Shown: positions 1-8,075 of the stretch, piece after piece
Numbering within the stretch: position 1 is the stretch's first letter
Layout of the letters: the number at the start of each line of letters is the position of its first letter
Assembly (NCBI GenBank): GCA_964572965.1
Contig: CAZNHL010000001.1
Coordinates: 179,099-243,098 of the forward strand
Length of the DNA: 64,000 nt
Source of the DNA: CAZNHL01 sp964572965
GTDB taxonomy: Bacteria > Bacteroidota > Bacteroidia > Cytophagales > UBA9547
Direction of reading: 5' to 3'
Notes under the pieces: model-generated
The model's input: the letters and a program-made list of their open reading frames with translations, nothing else
Databases searched by the model: none
What the model was told of the DNA's origin: nothing
Made by a program: the position numbers and the translations under genes

Positions 1-491
1 ATGAGCTCATTAATCTTTATCAAAGATATAAGCGCATCAATCAGCTCGATTTGTTCCTTCAAAAACAAATTGTAAACTCTCCTGCTGATATAGATCTGCT
101 TATTTCTACCGCATGGCTTTATGAGCATAAAATGGGTATAGAACCCGACAAAAGAACAGAATATTTGGAGAAAGCAATTAGTTCATATTCAAAAGTACTG
201 AGCCTTAATAATAACCATAAACTCGCGAATTATAATACAGCGATTCTTTTATATAATGAGGCCGTAAGAAAAATCAACAATATGAATTATGATGTAGGCC
301 TTACAGAGTTAAATATGACACAGGACGAATCTGTTGATATATTTAAAAGAGCTTTACCTTATATGGAGAAAGCATATTTGCTCGAACCACAAAATAAAAA
401 TACAGTGATCGGCCTCTCTGGCATTTACTTCAGCTTAAATGATGAAGCGAAATATAAAGAGTTCAAGCTTATTGCTGAATCCATGAAGTAA
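1..491 (+). CDS. TPR-repeat protein, C-terminal part (5' end outside window)
   Basis: The reading frame is open from the first bases of the window, so the gene starts upstream. The first internal ATG is at 51. About 160 residues are visible. They contain tetratricopeptide-like helical pairs, for example around YSKVLSLNNNHKLANYNTA and MEKAYLLEPQNKNTVIGL, which resemble the last repeats of Bacteroidota TPR proteins. No signal peptide or enzymatic motif can be judged from this fragment. It ends 13 bp before the SpoIIE-type phosphatase gene and is probably co-transcribed with it. TPR proteins are protein-interaction scaffolds. The partner is unknown, although the downstream switch genes suggest a link to signalling. 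Confidence 0.75.
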   Translation, partial: ELINLYQRYKRINQLDLFLQKQIVNSPADIDLLISTAWLYEHKMGIEPDKRTEYLEKAISSYSKVLSLNNNHKLANYNTAILLYNEAVRKINNMNYDVGLTELNMTQDESVDIFKRALPYMEKAYLLEPQNKNTVIGLSGIYFSLNDEAKYKEFKLIAESMK

Positions 492-504
492 GCAGGTTTT
501 TTAT

Positions 505-2274
505 ATGAAGGTCAAATTAACCATTAGTAAGAGAATCGGTTTGGGGTTTGCCATCCTCACACTCTTAACTATGGCCAATTTTTTCCTTACTATCAAAACT
601 CTTTTCAAGAGCCGAAGCTTCAGCGAACAAATAGTAACTGTTTACACGCCTTCGGTAGATGCATTGGAAGATCTCCACGCTCAGATACTTAATACTAATA
701 AACTAATTAATTACTGGTTACACGTTCAGAGTAGTGACGACAATCCTGATAAACAAAAACTAAAAGAGTACATTAACTCTTCCTATCCAGCTATAAAAAA
801 ACAAATCAATGAATTAGCTATCAATTGGACAGCAAAAGAACGCTCAAGGCTTGAGAGCATATTTTATAGACTTGATAGTCTTTATATCCTACATCAAGAC
901 ATCATGACCAGTATGAATAGCTTTGCTGCTTATGAGGATGCATCTGTTGTTTTTTTGGTAAGACCGGTAATTGAAGATGTCAATTCACTGACTAAAGATA
1001 TTATTAAGTCCCTTACTGAGCTCATTGCTATTCAGCACGACAATACTCAAAGAGTCAGCAATTCTATGATTGACTCTTTTAACATTCTACAGGCTGTTGT
1101 ATTTAACTCTGGCTTTATACTGGTTATCGGAGGTATTATTATTGCACTACTTACAATAAAATCAATTGTTAAACCTATTCAGCAGCTTCAGGTAACCATT
1201 AAAGCAATGGCTAAAGGAATATTGCCCGAAGAAAACATGTCACACCACGATGACGAAATTGGAGACATGACTGAAGAATTAAATTTGCTTATTGATGGCA
1301 TGAAGAGAACCTCAGAGTTTTCACGGGAAGTAGGTTCCGGGAACTTTGATTCTAATTATGTTCCTCTCAGTAAGGATGACGCATTAGGAAATTCTTTATT
1401 ACTAATGAGAGCTGAACTGAAAGAACTAACCGGTAATCTGGAAGCAAAAGTTCAGAAACGTACTGATGAAATACAGGAACAGAGAAAAATTCTTGAGAAA
1501 CTATATACAGACCAAACAGACAGTATCATTTACGCCAAAAGGATCCAGGAGTCTATACTACCTTCAGAATCATCCATTAAAAAATACATTCCACAGTCTT
1601 TCATTTATTTTAAGCCACGGAATATTATCTCAGGAGATTTTTATTGGTTTGAGCATAACAAGGATTATATATATCTTGCATCCGTTGATTGTACAGGGCA
1701 TGGTGTACCCGGTGCATTAATGTCTATTATCGGGCATGATCTCTTAGACAATGCTATTATAGTTAACCCATCTATAACTGCTGGTGAAGTTCTTGATCAT
1801 CTCAATAAAGAACTAACACGAATTTTAAGGATCGGAGCCGATGATGCGGGCGGAGCAAAAGACGGAATGGATATTTCACTTTGCAGAATTGATGTACGTA
1901 AACAGCAATTACAATACGCCGGAGCTTACAATCCACTATATATTGTAAGAAACGGTGAACTGATAGAAACCAAAGCAGATAAAAGGCCTATTGGAATTTA
2001 TGCCTTTAACAAAGAATTTACTTATACAACACATACATTTGATATACAAGCTAACGATGTGTTTTATATCTTTAGTGACGGGTATCCGGATCAATTCGGA
2101 GGGCCACTTAACAAAAAATTAATGTATAAAAACTTCAGAGAATTACTTGTACGTTTACACAAAAAACCGATGCATGATCAAAACATCGAATTAGAAAAGT
2201 TCATGAACGAGTGGCGAAAAGATGAAGATCAGGTTGACGATCAACTGATACTGGGTTTTAAAGTTGAAAAATAA
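505..2274 (+). CDS. Membrane-bound SpoIIE/PP2C-type serine phosphatase with HAMP domain (SiaA-like)
   Basis: This 589-residue protein has a transmembrane helix near residues 12-30, a helical periplasmic sensor region, a second helix near 197-217, a HAMP linker (about 218-272), a coiled coil (about 310-345) and a C-terminal PP2C/SpoIIE phosphatase domain (about 370-587). The metal-binding motifs are intact: SGDFYW, DCTGHGVPGA, DGMDIS, FSDG and a terminal DDQ. Such phosphatases dephosphorylate anti-sigma-antagonist-like proteins. The next two genes encode SiaB-like and SiaC-like proteins, so this is the probable SiaA equivalent that removes phosphate from the SiaC-like protein after sensing an extracytoplasmic signal. 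The signal is unknown. The operon assignment rests on the 18-bp gap to the next gene. Confidence 0.88.
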   Translation: MKVKLTISKRIGLGFAILTLLTMANFFLTIKTLFKSRSFSEQIVTVYTPSVDALEDLHAQILNTNKLINYWLHVQSSDDNPDKQKLKEYINSSYPAIKKQINELAINWTAKERSRLESIFYRLDSLYILHQDIMTSMNSFAAYEDASVVFLVRPVIEDVNSLTKDIIKSLTELIAIQHDNTQRVSNSMIDSFNILQAVVFNSGFILVIGGIIIALLTIKSIVKPIQQLQVTIKAMAKGILPEENMSHHDDEIGDMTEELNLLIDGMKRTSEFSREVGSGNFDSNYVPLSKDDALGNSLLLMRAELKELTGNLEAKVQKRTDEIQEQRKILEKLYTDQTDSIIYAKRIQESILPSESSIKKYIPQSFIYFKPRNIISGDFYWFEHNKDYIYLASVDCTGHGVPGALMSIIGHDLLDNAIIVNPSITAGEVLDHLNKELTRILRIGADDAGGAKDGMDISLCRIDVRKQQLQYAGAYNPLYIVRNGELIETKADKRPIGIYAFNKEFTYTTHTFDIQANDVFYIFSDGYPDQFGGPLNKKLMYKNFRELLVRLHKKPMHDQNIELEKFMNEWRKDEDQVDDQLILGFKVEK

Positions 2275-2292
2275 ATTTATTCAACCGCTATA

Positions 2293-2847
2293 ATGATAAA
2301 TTATTTGCAACTGTACGAACGAATGCATGATAACAAAATCATGCTCACATTCAAGGGAGAGGTAACTTACGAGCTTGTCAACTCAATTCTCAAAATAATT
2401 GAGAACAGACTTGATAAAACTGAAGATAACCTTAAAACCAGAAAGAAGGTATACAACGTACTTGTAGAAAGTCTTCAAAACTTATGCAAGCATGTGGAGG
2501 ATACTAGCTTCGATGGGTTATTCCCGGCCAAGACGGCATTGTTGATAATAGAAACTGACATGCAAGCTTATCGACTTGTTACAGGAAACTACGTATTAAA
2601 CGATAGGGTTGACCCTCTAAAAGAGCGCCTTGATAAGATTAACTCTTCTTCAAAAGAAGAACTGAGAGAATTATATAAGTCGGTATTGGATAGCGGAGAA
2701 TTAAATGAAAAGGGAGGTGCAGGACTTGGTTTCATTGATATTGCCAGAAAAACAGGGCAAAAACTAAAATACCTTTTCCAGCCGGTAAACACAGAGCTTA
2801 GCTTTTTCAGTTTACAAATTGAGATCCCTAAAGAGGTAACTATATAA
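2293..2847 (+). CDS. siaB: SiaB family protein kinase
   Basis: This 184-residue cytoplasmic protein matches the SiaB-like (DUF6272) family of GHKL-type kinases. An N-box-like helix carries VESLQNLCKH (about residues 56-66), and a glycine-rich ATP-lid motif GGAGLGFIDIARKTG lies near residues 141-155. In Pseudomonas, SiaB phosphorylates SiaC and opposes the phosphatase SiaA. The same three components occur here in the same order, so that role is inferred. Gaps of about 20 bp on both sides indicate one transcript. No transmembrane segment is seen, and the length is typical of the family. Confidence 0.82.
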   Translation: MINYLQLYERMHDNKIMLTFKGEVTYELVNSILKIIENRLDKTEDNLKTRKKVYNVLVESLQNLCKHVEDTSFDGLFPAKTALLIIETDMQAYRLVTGNYVLNDRVDPLKERLDKINSSSKEELRELYKSVLDSGELNEKGGAGLGFIDIARKTGQKLKYLFQPVNTELSFFSLQIEIPKEVTI

Positions 2848-2866
2848 GGTTTAAATTATTAGAAGT

Positions 2867-3241
2867 ATGGAATTATTATTACTAGAGCAGAAAAACAATA
2901 CTCCTTATATCAAACTTGATGGTGTAAGTGGCGTGATGGAATTTAAAGGGAGATCGACACCTGAAAACTCAGTAGAATTTTATTCACCTGTACAAGACTG
3001 GCTGGATCAGTATGTCAATAATCCTCTGCCCAAAACGGTTGTAAATGTTCATTTTGAGTACTTCAATACCAGCTCTTCAAAATGTATCCTTGATTTATTC
3101 AAGAAATTAGCTCAATTGCATAAAAATGGATTTGGTCTGCAAATTAACTGGTACTATGAGGATGAAGATGAAGATATGCAGGAAGCAGGTGAAGATTACA
3201 GTGATATATTAGGAGTACCGTTCGATATTCTGACTATCTGA
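2867..3241 (+). CDS. siaC: SiaC family regulatory phosphoprotein (DUF1987)
   Basis: This 124-residue protein belongs to the DUF1987/SiaC family, which has an anti-sigma-factor-antagonist-like fold. The motif FEYFNTSSSKCILDLF places a threonine at residue 68, the same number as the phosphorylated Thr68 reported for Pseudomonas SiaC. An acidic stretch (residues about 98-108) precedes the C-terminal strand. In the known system, unphosphorylated SiaC binds and activates a diguanylate cyclase, SiaD. No GGDEF protein is encoded here, so the output partner must differ or lie elsewhere. The downstream coiled-coil membrane protein is one candidate. Confidence 0.85.
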   Translation: MELLLLEQKNNTPYIKLDGVSGVMEFKGRSTPENSVEFYSPVQDWLDQYVNNPLPKTVVNVHFEYFNTSSSKCILDLFKKLAQLHKNGFGLQINWYYEDEDEDMQEAGEDYSDILGVPFDILTI

Positions 3242-3370
3242 TATGAGTAAATGCTCTAATTTTTAAGGTTATCAGGTTTCTTTTATTTTTCTATCTGATG
3301 ATTAATATTTTTGAACTCTAACGAAGGTTTGCCGTATAAAATGGCACTGTTATTTAATGAGGGGTAGAGT

Positions 3371-3895
3371 GTGAAGTTAGATATAGATAAGCCTAAAAGA
3401 AATTCAGCATTGAAAGGTCTTTTTTCAAAAGAGCAAGACATATTGAGAGCCAACGTTGACTTGGCGAAAGATGAGGAAGCCAGCAATGAGGAAATCAAGC
3501 AGGGTTTTCAATCTTTCTGTGAAAGCTATGAAGACCTGCTTGACCAAACCAGGCTGATCACAAAAGTGAGTGATAAACTTCAGAATAAACTCAATACTGC
3601 CAATCAAACCCTCAATGATAAGAATATTGAACTGCAAAATACTATTGATGAACTAACAAAGGCCAGAATAGGCCGTAAAGCTGCAACAATAACTCTTTTA
3701 TTTGCCGTATTCCTTTTTATCATTTCTGAAGGGTTTATTGACCCCATCATAGACAATTATACCAATAATAATTTCTGGCTCAGCATGGTGGATAAAGCTG
3801 TAATTGCACTTCTTCTAAAACCATTAGAAGGATTTGTTGAGAAATGGCTTATCAAAAATGCTGCATCAAAAAGAAAACTAAAACTTCAGAATTAA
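3371..3895 (+). CDS. Membrane protein with N-terminal coiled coil, unknown function
   Basis: This is a 174-residue protein with a GTG start. An in-frame stop at 3365 rules out any earlier start, and a purine-rich stretch precedes it. Residues about 15-100 are charged and predicted helical, with a coiled coil around residues 60-97 (LQNKLNTANQTLNDKNIELQ). Two hydrophobic segments follow near 104-122 and 136-155, and the tail is basic. I recognise no named family. It follows the SiaABC-like genes on the same strand after a 129-bp gap. It resembles the coiled-coil segment of SiaD-type effectors without a cyclase domain, so a role as output or anchor of the switch is a guess. The convergent metalloprotease gene overlaps its 3' end by 4 bp. 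Confidence 0.7.
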   Translation: MKLDIDKPKRNSALKGLFSKEQDILRANVDLAKDEEASNEEIKQGFQSFCESYEDLLDQTRLITKVSDKLQNKLNTANQTLNDKNIELQNTIDELTKARIGRKAATITLLFAVFLFIISEGFIDPIIDNYTNNNFWLSMVDKAVIALLLKPLEGFVEKWLIKNAASKRKLKLQN

Positions 3896-5235
3896 TTATT
3901 ACTTACTGAAACAGAGTGCTTATTAGATATAAAAAAGCCTTTTGAGCCCGGACGCTTCACAAAAACACTAAAGGTTGCATTTTTATGTAACTCCCATGTT
4001 CTGAAAACTAAACTACTCCCATTGCCATAACGTGGTTCGCCGTAGGGTTTGTCGTTCAGATACAATTGATAGCTATAGAGAGAGGATGAAGGTGCTACAG
4101 TCAGTAATAGCTCCTCTCCTTTTTTAACTGATTTCAACCCACTTATAGCAGCTTCACTTCTAACCTTTATAAATACTCTCTTATATACACAATGTCTTAC
4201 GGTACATATAGTCGCTTCAATCAATGTATCCTTAATTGCATCAATTACAATTTCATTACTACAATCTCCGGTGCTCCACTCTGTTTTGACACCACCTTTG
4301 GTTGCTATCCGTACCTTAGTACCTTTATAAACAAGTGTGTCAGTAGCTATTAAATCAACATTCACCTGATCCAAATGCGACTTGAATGTGCAAAACACTT
4401 CTACCATTTTATTGTACTGGCCTCTGGTAAAGGTGTTCCTTTTGTCTTTTCTTGCATAAGACATGAAATTAAGCCTGCCTTCTTCAGCTTCAACATTTAA
4501 AGGTTTTTGTTGCGCCACAATTGCTGATGTCAGAATATCCTCTGCCGGGGTATCACAAATTAAGTCACCGGTAATATTACAATCAGACCCATCTCTTTTC
4601 TCTACTCCAAAAGATGTTTCGTGTGTGTGATATAAACCAAAATAATGACCCATTTCGTGGATCAACGATGTATTATTATCAACACAGGCATTTTTTAAGA
4701 GAATGAAATCTTTACCAGCTGTCGGGTAATGGGTAAAACCACAATAATCACCACCAGCTTTTATAACAATGTCGTTTACATAAAAAATATTAATCGTATT
4801 TGGAATGCAATAACCCTCCAGCAGTTCACGGTCGTAGAGATAAGAGAAATCAAATAGCCTGCTACTATTTATGTAATTAATACCAGTAAGCTCAAATCCC
4901 ATTAGAATGGGCTCAAAAGACTTATTTAATTCCTCAACATTTTTGTAAACAGCCTCCTCGTCTATACCATGGTCACCATCATCTGTTTTGATGATATGAA
5001 TACTCAAAGCCAGTTTATGGGACCGCTCTAAAGGATTTAGCTCTCTTCGTGCCGCAGCAACGTGATTTAACTCATATAAAAATTGCTGCCGGCTAATATT
5101 AGTTCCGCAGGCAGACTTATGGCTGACAGGCAATTCTAAAAGGCATAGTATTCCTGTCAGTAAAACAAAAGTTGTTTTACGAAAAAAATTGCCAAATAAA
5201 ACTGACTTGATACCAATAAGCAGTGAGGCTACCAT
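3892..5235 (-). CDS. Secreted M43 (pappalysin/cytophagalysin-type) zinc metalloprotease
   Basis: This is a 447-residue secreted protein. A hydrophobic signal segment lies near residues 20-36, ending near the Ser-Ala-Cys-Gly region. The catalytic domain carries the metzincin motif HEMGHYFGLYH, with the zinc site starting at His193. A Met-turn NFMSYA and paired cysteines (ACVDN, SDCNITGDLICDTP) are typical of peptidase family M43. The C-terminal 150 residues look like beta-sandwich modules, but no clear T9SS sorting domain is seen, so the export route past the inner membrane is open. It probably degrades extracellular protein. The gene is monocistronic and convergent with the preceding gene. 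Confidence 0.86.
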   Translation of the reverse strand: MVASLLIGIKSVLFGNFFRKTTFVLLTGILCLLELPVSHKSACGTNISRQQFLYELNHVAAARRELNPLERSHKLALSIHIIKTDDGDHGIDEEAVYKNVEELNKSFEPILMGFELTGINYINSSRLFDFSYLYDRELLEGYCIPNTINIFYVNDIVIKAGGDYCGFTHYPTAGKDFILLKNACVDNNTSLIHEMGHYFGLYHTHETSFGVEKRDGSDCNITGDLICDTPAEDILTSAIVAQQKPLNVEAEEGRLNFMSYARKDKRNTFTRGQYNKMVEVFCTFKSHLDQVNVDLIATDTLVYKGTKVRIATKGGVKTEWSTGDCSNEIVIDAIKDTLIEATICTVRHCVYKRVFIKVRSEAAISGLKSVKKGEELLLTVAPSSSLYSYQLYLNDKPYGEPRYGNGSSLVFRTWELHKNATFSVFVKRPGSKGFFISNKHSVSVSNN

Positions 5236-5530
5236 ATGATTGTATACGGAAATATATTATAATGGGTATTCTTTTTAAAAAAATCTGGCTTTTTTAAAAC
5301 CAAAAGAATTGAAAAGTGACACTAAAAAACGATGTAAGATTTTTGCCAAAAAAACACAAAATATTGGGGCAAAAAGGAAATAGTTTGAGAAAATGGGGTT
5401 CTTTTATATTGAATTAACAAGCGATTAATTGTTCAATTAATTTGTACTATTACTATATTTTATAGCGAAAAGAGGGGTGTTTTATTGAAATAAAAACCGT
5501 CAGATGAGTAAATATTAAAAGTATGGACAT
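5236..5530. other. AT-rich intergenic stretch upstream of the metalloprotease
   Basis: No credible gene is seen here. On the minus strand a near-consensus -7 element (TATATTTC, plus-strand 5250-5257) sits about 15 bp before the protease start and could be its promoter, but no TTG lies at the right distance. The remainder is A/T-rich sequence between that promoter and the candidate small RNA. Confidence 0.4.
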
Positions 5531-5666
5531 AAAAAAAGCCTTGAGGCAAATTAGGAAAACCTAATTATTTAGTGGCCCCAAGACTCATTCAACCAGCTAT
5601 GGAAAAACAAAGTTTTAATTTAACCTATTAACCAAACAACCTTAATTATATAACTTTGTGTTTTTC
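5531..5666 (-). ncRNA. Candidate structured small RNA (about 136 nt)
   Basis: A canonical promoter on the minus strand (5672-5701) is followed, without any open reading frame, by about 136 nt that end in a strong terminator. The 3' part folds as an outer stem (plus-strand 5540-5546 with 5576-5582, one mismatch) around a perfect 7-bp inner hairpin (5549-5555 with 5560-5566, AAAA loop). It then runs into seven Ts on the minus strand (5531-5537). The 5' part can form a long imperfect hairpin (AAAGTT with AACTTT and flanking A/T pairs). The class is unknown. A 6S-like regulator or another stable sRNA is possible. The alternative is an unusually elaborate terminator for comM/yifB, which ends upstream at 5793. 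Confidence 0.5.
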
Positions 5667-5671
5667 TTATA

Positions 5672-5701
5672 CAAATATACGCGCTTTTTTAATGTTGGCA
5701 A
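5672..5701 (-). promoter_or_regulatory. Bacteroidota sigma-A promoter for the candidate sRNA
   Basis: Reading the minus strand, TTG (5701-5699), a 19-bp spacer and TATATTTG (5679-5672) match the Bacteroidota consensus TTG-N19-TAnnTTTG exactly. The predicted start is near 5666. No coding sequence follows before the terminator at 5531. Confidence 0.65.
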
Positions 5702-5792
5702 CATGCCTTTGATAAAATTTCGTTTTTTTTCGACCAATGTAATGTTTGACCCAAATTTTAACATATTTCGGACATAAAAGTAAGTACTGAAC

Positions 5793-7349
5793 TTAGTTAT
5801 TAGCCCAGCTATCTCTATCTAAACTCCGGTATTGTATTGCTTCAGCCAGGTGTTCAATTTTTACTGAATCGGATCCGGCCAAATCTGCTATGGTTCTTGA
5901 TACCTTTAAAATACGATCATATGCTCTTGCCGATAAACCCAGCCTTTCCATTGCCGTCTTCAAGAGGTTTCTGCCTGCTTCAGTAATGTGTACAACTTCT
6001 TTTACCATTTGTGGATGCATCATTGCATTGCAATGCACATCAACTTTGTCTTTAAACCTTTCGTTCTGGATTTCTCTTGCCTTAATAACCCGTTCTCTGA
6101 TTGCTTCACTTGTTTCACTCTTTCTGTCAGATGTCATCTGATCAAAACTTACAGGAGTTACTTCTACATGTAAGTCAATCCTATCAAGTAAAGGACCACT
6201 TACTTTATTCAGATATCGCTGGACGGACCCTGGCGGGCAGACACAATCTTTTTCGGGATGATTATAGTATCCACAAGGACATGGATTCATAGATGCTATC
6301 AACATGAAATTTGCGGGGAAATCAACATTCACTTTGGCTCGGGAGATCTGCACCTTCCTTTCTTCCATTGGCTGTCGCATAACCTCCAGTGCCGTACGCT
6401 TAAACTCCGGAAGCTCATCCAAAAATAAAACGCCGTTATGTGCCAGAGAAATTTCGCCCGGTTGCGGCATTCCCCCGCCTCCCACCAAAGCCACATCACT
6501 GATTGTATGATGAGGGGCTCTGAATGGTCTTGTAGAAATAAGTGAATCTATGCCTTTTATTTTGCCAGCTACAGAGTGAATTTTTGTTGTCTCAAGTGCT
6601 TCCTGCAAAGACAAAGGGGGAAGAATAGAGGGCAGCCTTTTCGCAAGCATTGTTTTACCGGCTCCGGGCGGGCCAATCATGATTACATTGTGTCCACCGG
6701 CTGCTGCAATTTCCATTGCTCTCTTTATATTTTCCTGCCCCTGAACATTAGAGAAGTCAAACTCATAGTTGTTCAGAGTATTAAAAAAGATATCCCTTGT
6801 ATCAATCTCCAATGGTTCTATCAGGCGCACTCCTTCCAAATGATCAATTGCTTCCTGAATATTTTCAACGCCTATAACTTCAAGGTTATTTACAATAGCC
6901 GCTTCAGGTGCATTCTGTTTAGGTAAAATAAACCCTTTGAAACCTTGCTTCCGGGCTTCTATTGCAATTGGTAAAACTCCTTTGATGGGCCTTAACTGAC
7001 CATCAAGAGATAGTTCACCCATTATAATATATTCATGCAAGGCCTCAGCGTTAATTTGCCCTGATGTTTGCAAAACCCCTAATGCAATAGGAAGATCATA
7101 AGAAGAACCTTCCTTTTTTATATCTGCAGGGGCCAGGTTGACAACCGTTTTTTGTCTGGGTATACTAAACCCATAATGTTTCAGAGCAGCTTCAACACGT
7201 TGTTCACTCTCTTTTACAGCATTATCAGGCAAGCCCACTATGTAAATCTTTGTTCCGCTAATGACCGTTACTTCAATAGTAATGATATGCGCTGTAACGC
7301 CATAAACGGCAGCTCCGTATGTCTTGGCCAGGATGGTGTTATCTGACAT
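5793..7349 (-). CDS. comM: YifB/ComM family Mg-chelatase-like AAA+ ATPase
   Basis: This 518-residue protein has the usual ComM/YifB layout: an N-terminal Lon-protease-like fold domain (about 1-180), an AAA+ core with Walker A GPPGAGKT (near residue 227) and Walker B-type FLDELPEF, then a C-terminal Mg-chelatase-like domain with a cysteine cluster NPCPCGYYNHPEKDCVCPP. ComM is a hexameric helicase that extends branch migration of incoming single-stranded DNA during natural transformation. Many non-transforming bacteria also keep a YifB homologue. The length is typical. It is transcribed alone, and the preceding gene on the strand starts more than 100 bp upstream. No frame disruption is seen. 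Confidence 0.93.
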   Translation of the reverse strand: MSDNTILAKTYGAAVYGVTAHIITIEVTVISGTKIYIVGLPDNAVKESEQRVEAALKHYGFSIPRQKTVVNLAPADIKKEGSSYDLPIALGVLQTSGQINAEALHEYIIMGELSLDGQLRPIKGVLPIAIEARKQGFKGFILPKQNAPEAAIVNNLEVIGVENIQEAIDHLEGVRLIEPLEIDTRDIFFNTLNNYEFDFSNVQGQENIKRAMEIAAAGGHNVIMIGPPGAGKTMLAKRLPSILPPLSLQEALETTKIHSVAGKIKGIDSLISTRPFRAPHHTISDVALVGGGGMPQPGEISLAHNGVLFLDELPEFKRTALEVMRQPMEERKVQISRAKVNVDFPANFMLIASMNPCPCGYYNHPEKDCVCPPGSVQRYLNKVSGPLLDRIDLHVEVTPVSFDQMTSDRKSETSEAIRERVIKAREIQNERFKDKVDVHCNAMMHPQMVKEVVHITEAGRNLLKTAMERLGLSARAYDRILKVSRTIADLAGSDSVKIEHLAEAIQYRSLDRDSWANN

Positions 7350-7486
7350 TCCACAAAATTTAATGATATGATACTAAGATAATTAATCAGGATTGATTAG
7401 AGGCTTTGATGTAGGAAAAAAGCCAAAATAGTATCGAAATTTGTATATAGCTGGTAAATAAATGGTTAAAAGGAAATGGAAATGGC

Positions 7487-8071
7487 CTAAGCCACTTCCA
7501 ATCCTTGCTCAATAAGCAACATTAATATATGTATAACTTTAATATGTACTTCCTGGATTCTGTCAGCAAAACCGTTAAAAGGAACACGAATTTCCACATC
7601 ACAGAATTCTGCAAGTTTACCGCCATTTTTGCCTGTAAGACCAACCACTGTGATTCCTTTTTTCTTAGCTGTTTCTGCAGCTATTAAAACGTTTTCGGAA
7701 TTCCCGCTGGTGCTAATTGCCAGTAAAACATCGCCTTTTCTTCCCAAAGCCTCCAGATAACGGCTAAAGATGAATTTATAACCATAATCATTTCCAACAC
7801 AAGTGATATGACCTGGGTCTGCAATGGCAATAGCAGGAATAGGCTTCCTTGCTTCACGGTACTTACCAGTAAGTTCTTCTGCAAAATGCATTGCATCACA
7901 GTTTGAACCACCATTACCGCACGACAGCAGTTTACCATCATTTTTAATTGAATCAATCATTAGCAATGCCGCCTGCTCAATTTTAGCAAGTGTTTCTTCA
8001 TTTTTCATGAAGTTATCCAACACCTCTGCGGCAGTTTTTAATTCATTATAAATTGTTTCTACTTGACTCAT
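7487..8071 (-). CDS. gmhA: D-sedoheptulose-7-phosphate isomerase (SIS domain)
   Basis: This enzyme converts sedoheptulose 7-phosphate to D-glycero-manno-heptose 7-phosphate, the first step of ADP-heptose synthesis for lipopolysaccharide core. The SIS-domain motifs of E. coli GmhA are nearly all present: SCGNGGSNCDAMHFAEELTG, CVGNDYG, STSGNSENV, LTGKNGG and ADRIQEVHIKVIHIL. The ATG at 8071 is chosen because it lies 4 bp after the stop of the upstream ABC transporter gene. A GTG at 8083 would add four residues and overlap that gene. The pairing with an MsbA-like exporter suggests a shared lipopolysaccharide or outer-envelope role. Confidence 0.93.
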   Translation of the reverse strand: MSQVETIYNELKTAAEVLDNFMKNEETLAKIEQAALLMIDSIKNDGKLLSCGNGGSNCDAMHFAEELTGKYREARKPIPAIAIADPGHITCVGNDYGYKFIFSRYLEALGRKGDVLLAISTSGNSENVLIAAETAKKKGITVVGLTGKNGGKLAEFCDVEIRVPFNGFADRIQEVHIKVIHILMLLIEQGLEVA

Positions 8072-8075
8072 ATTT

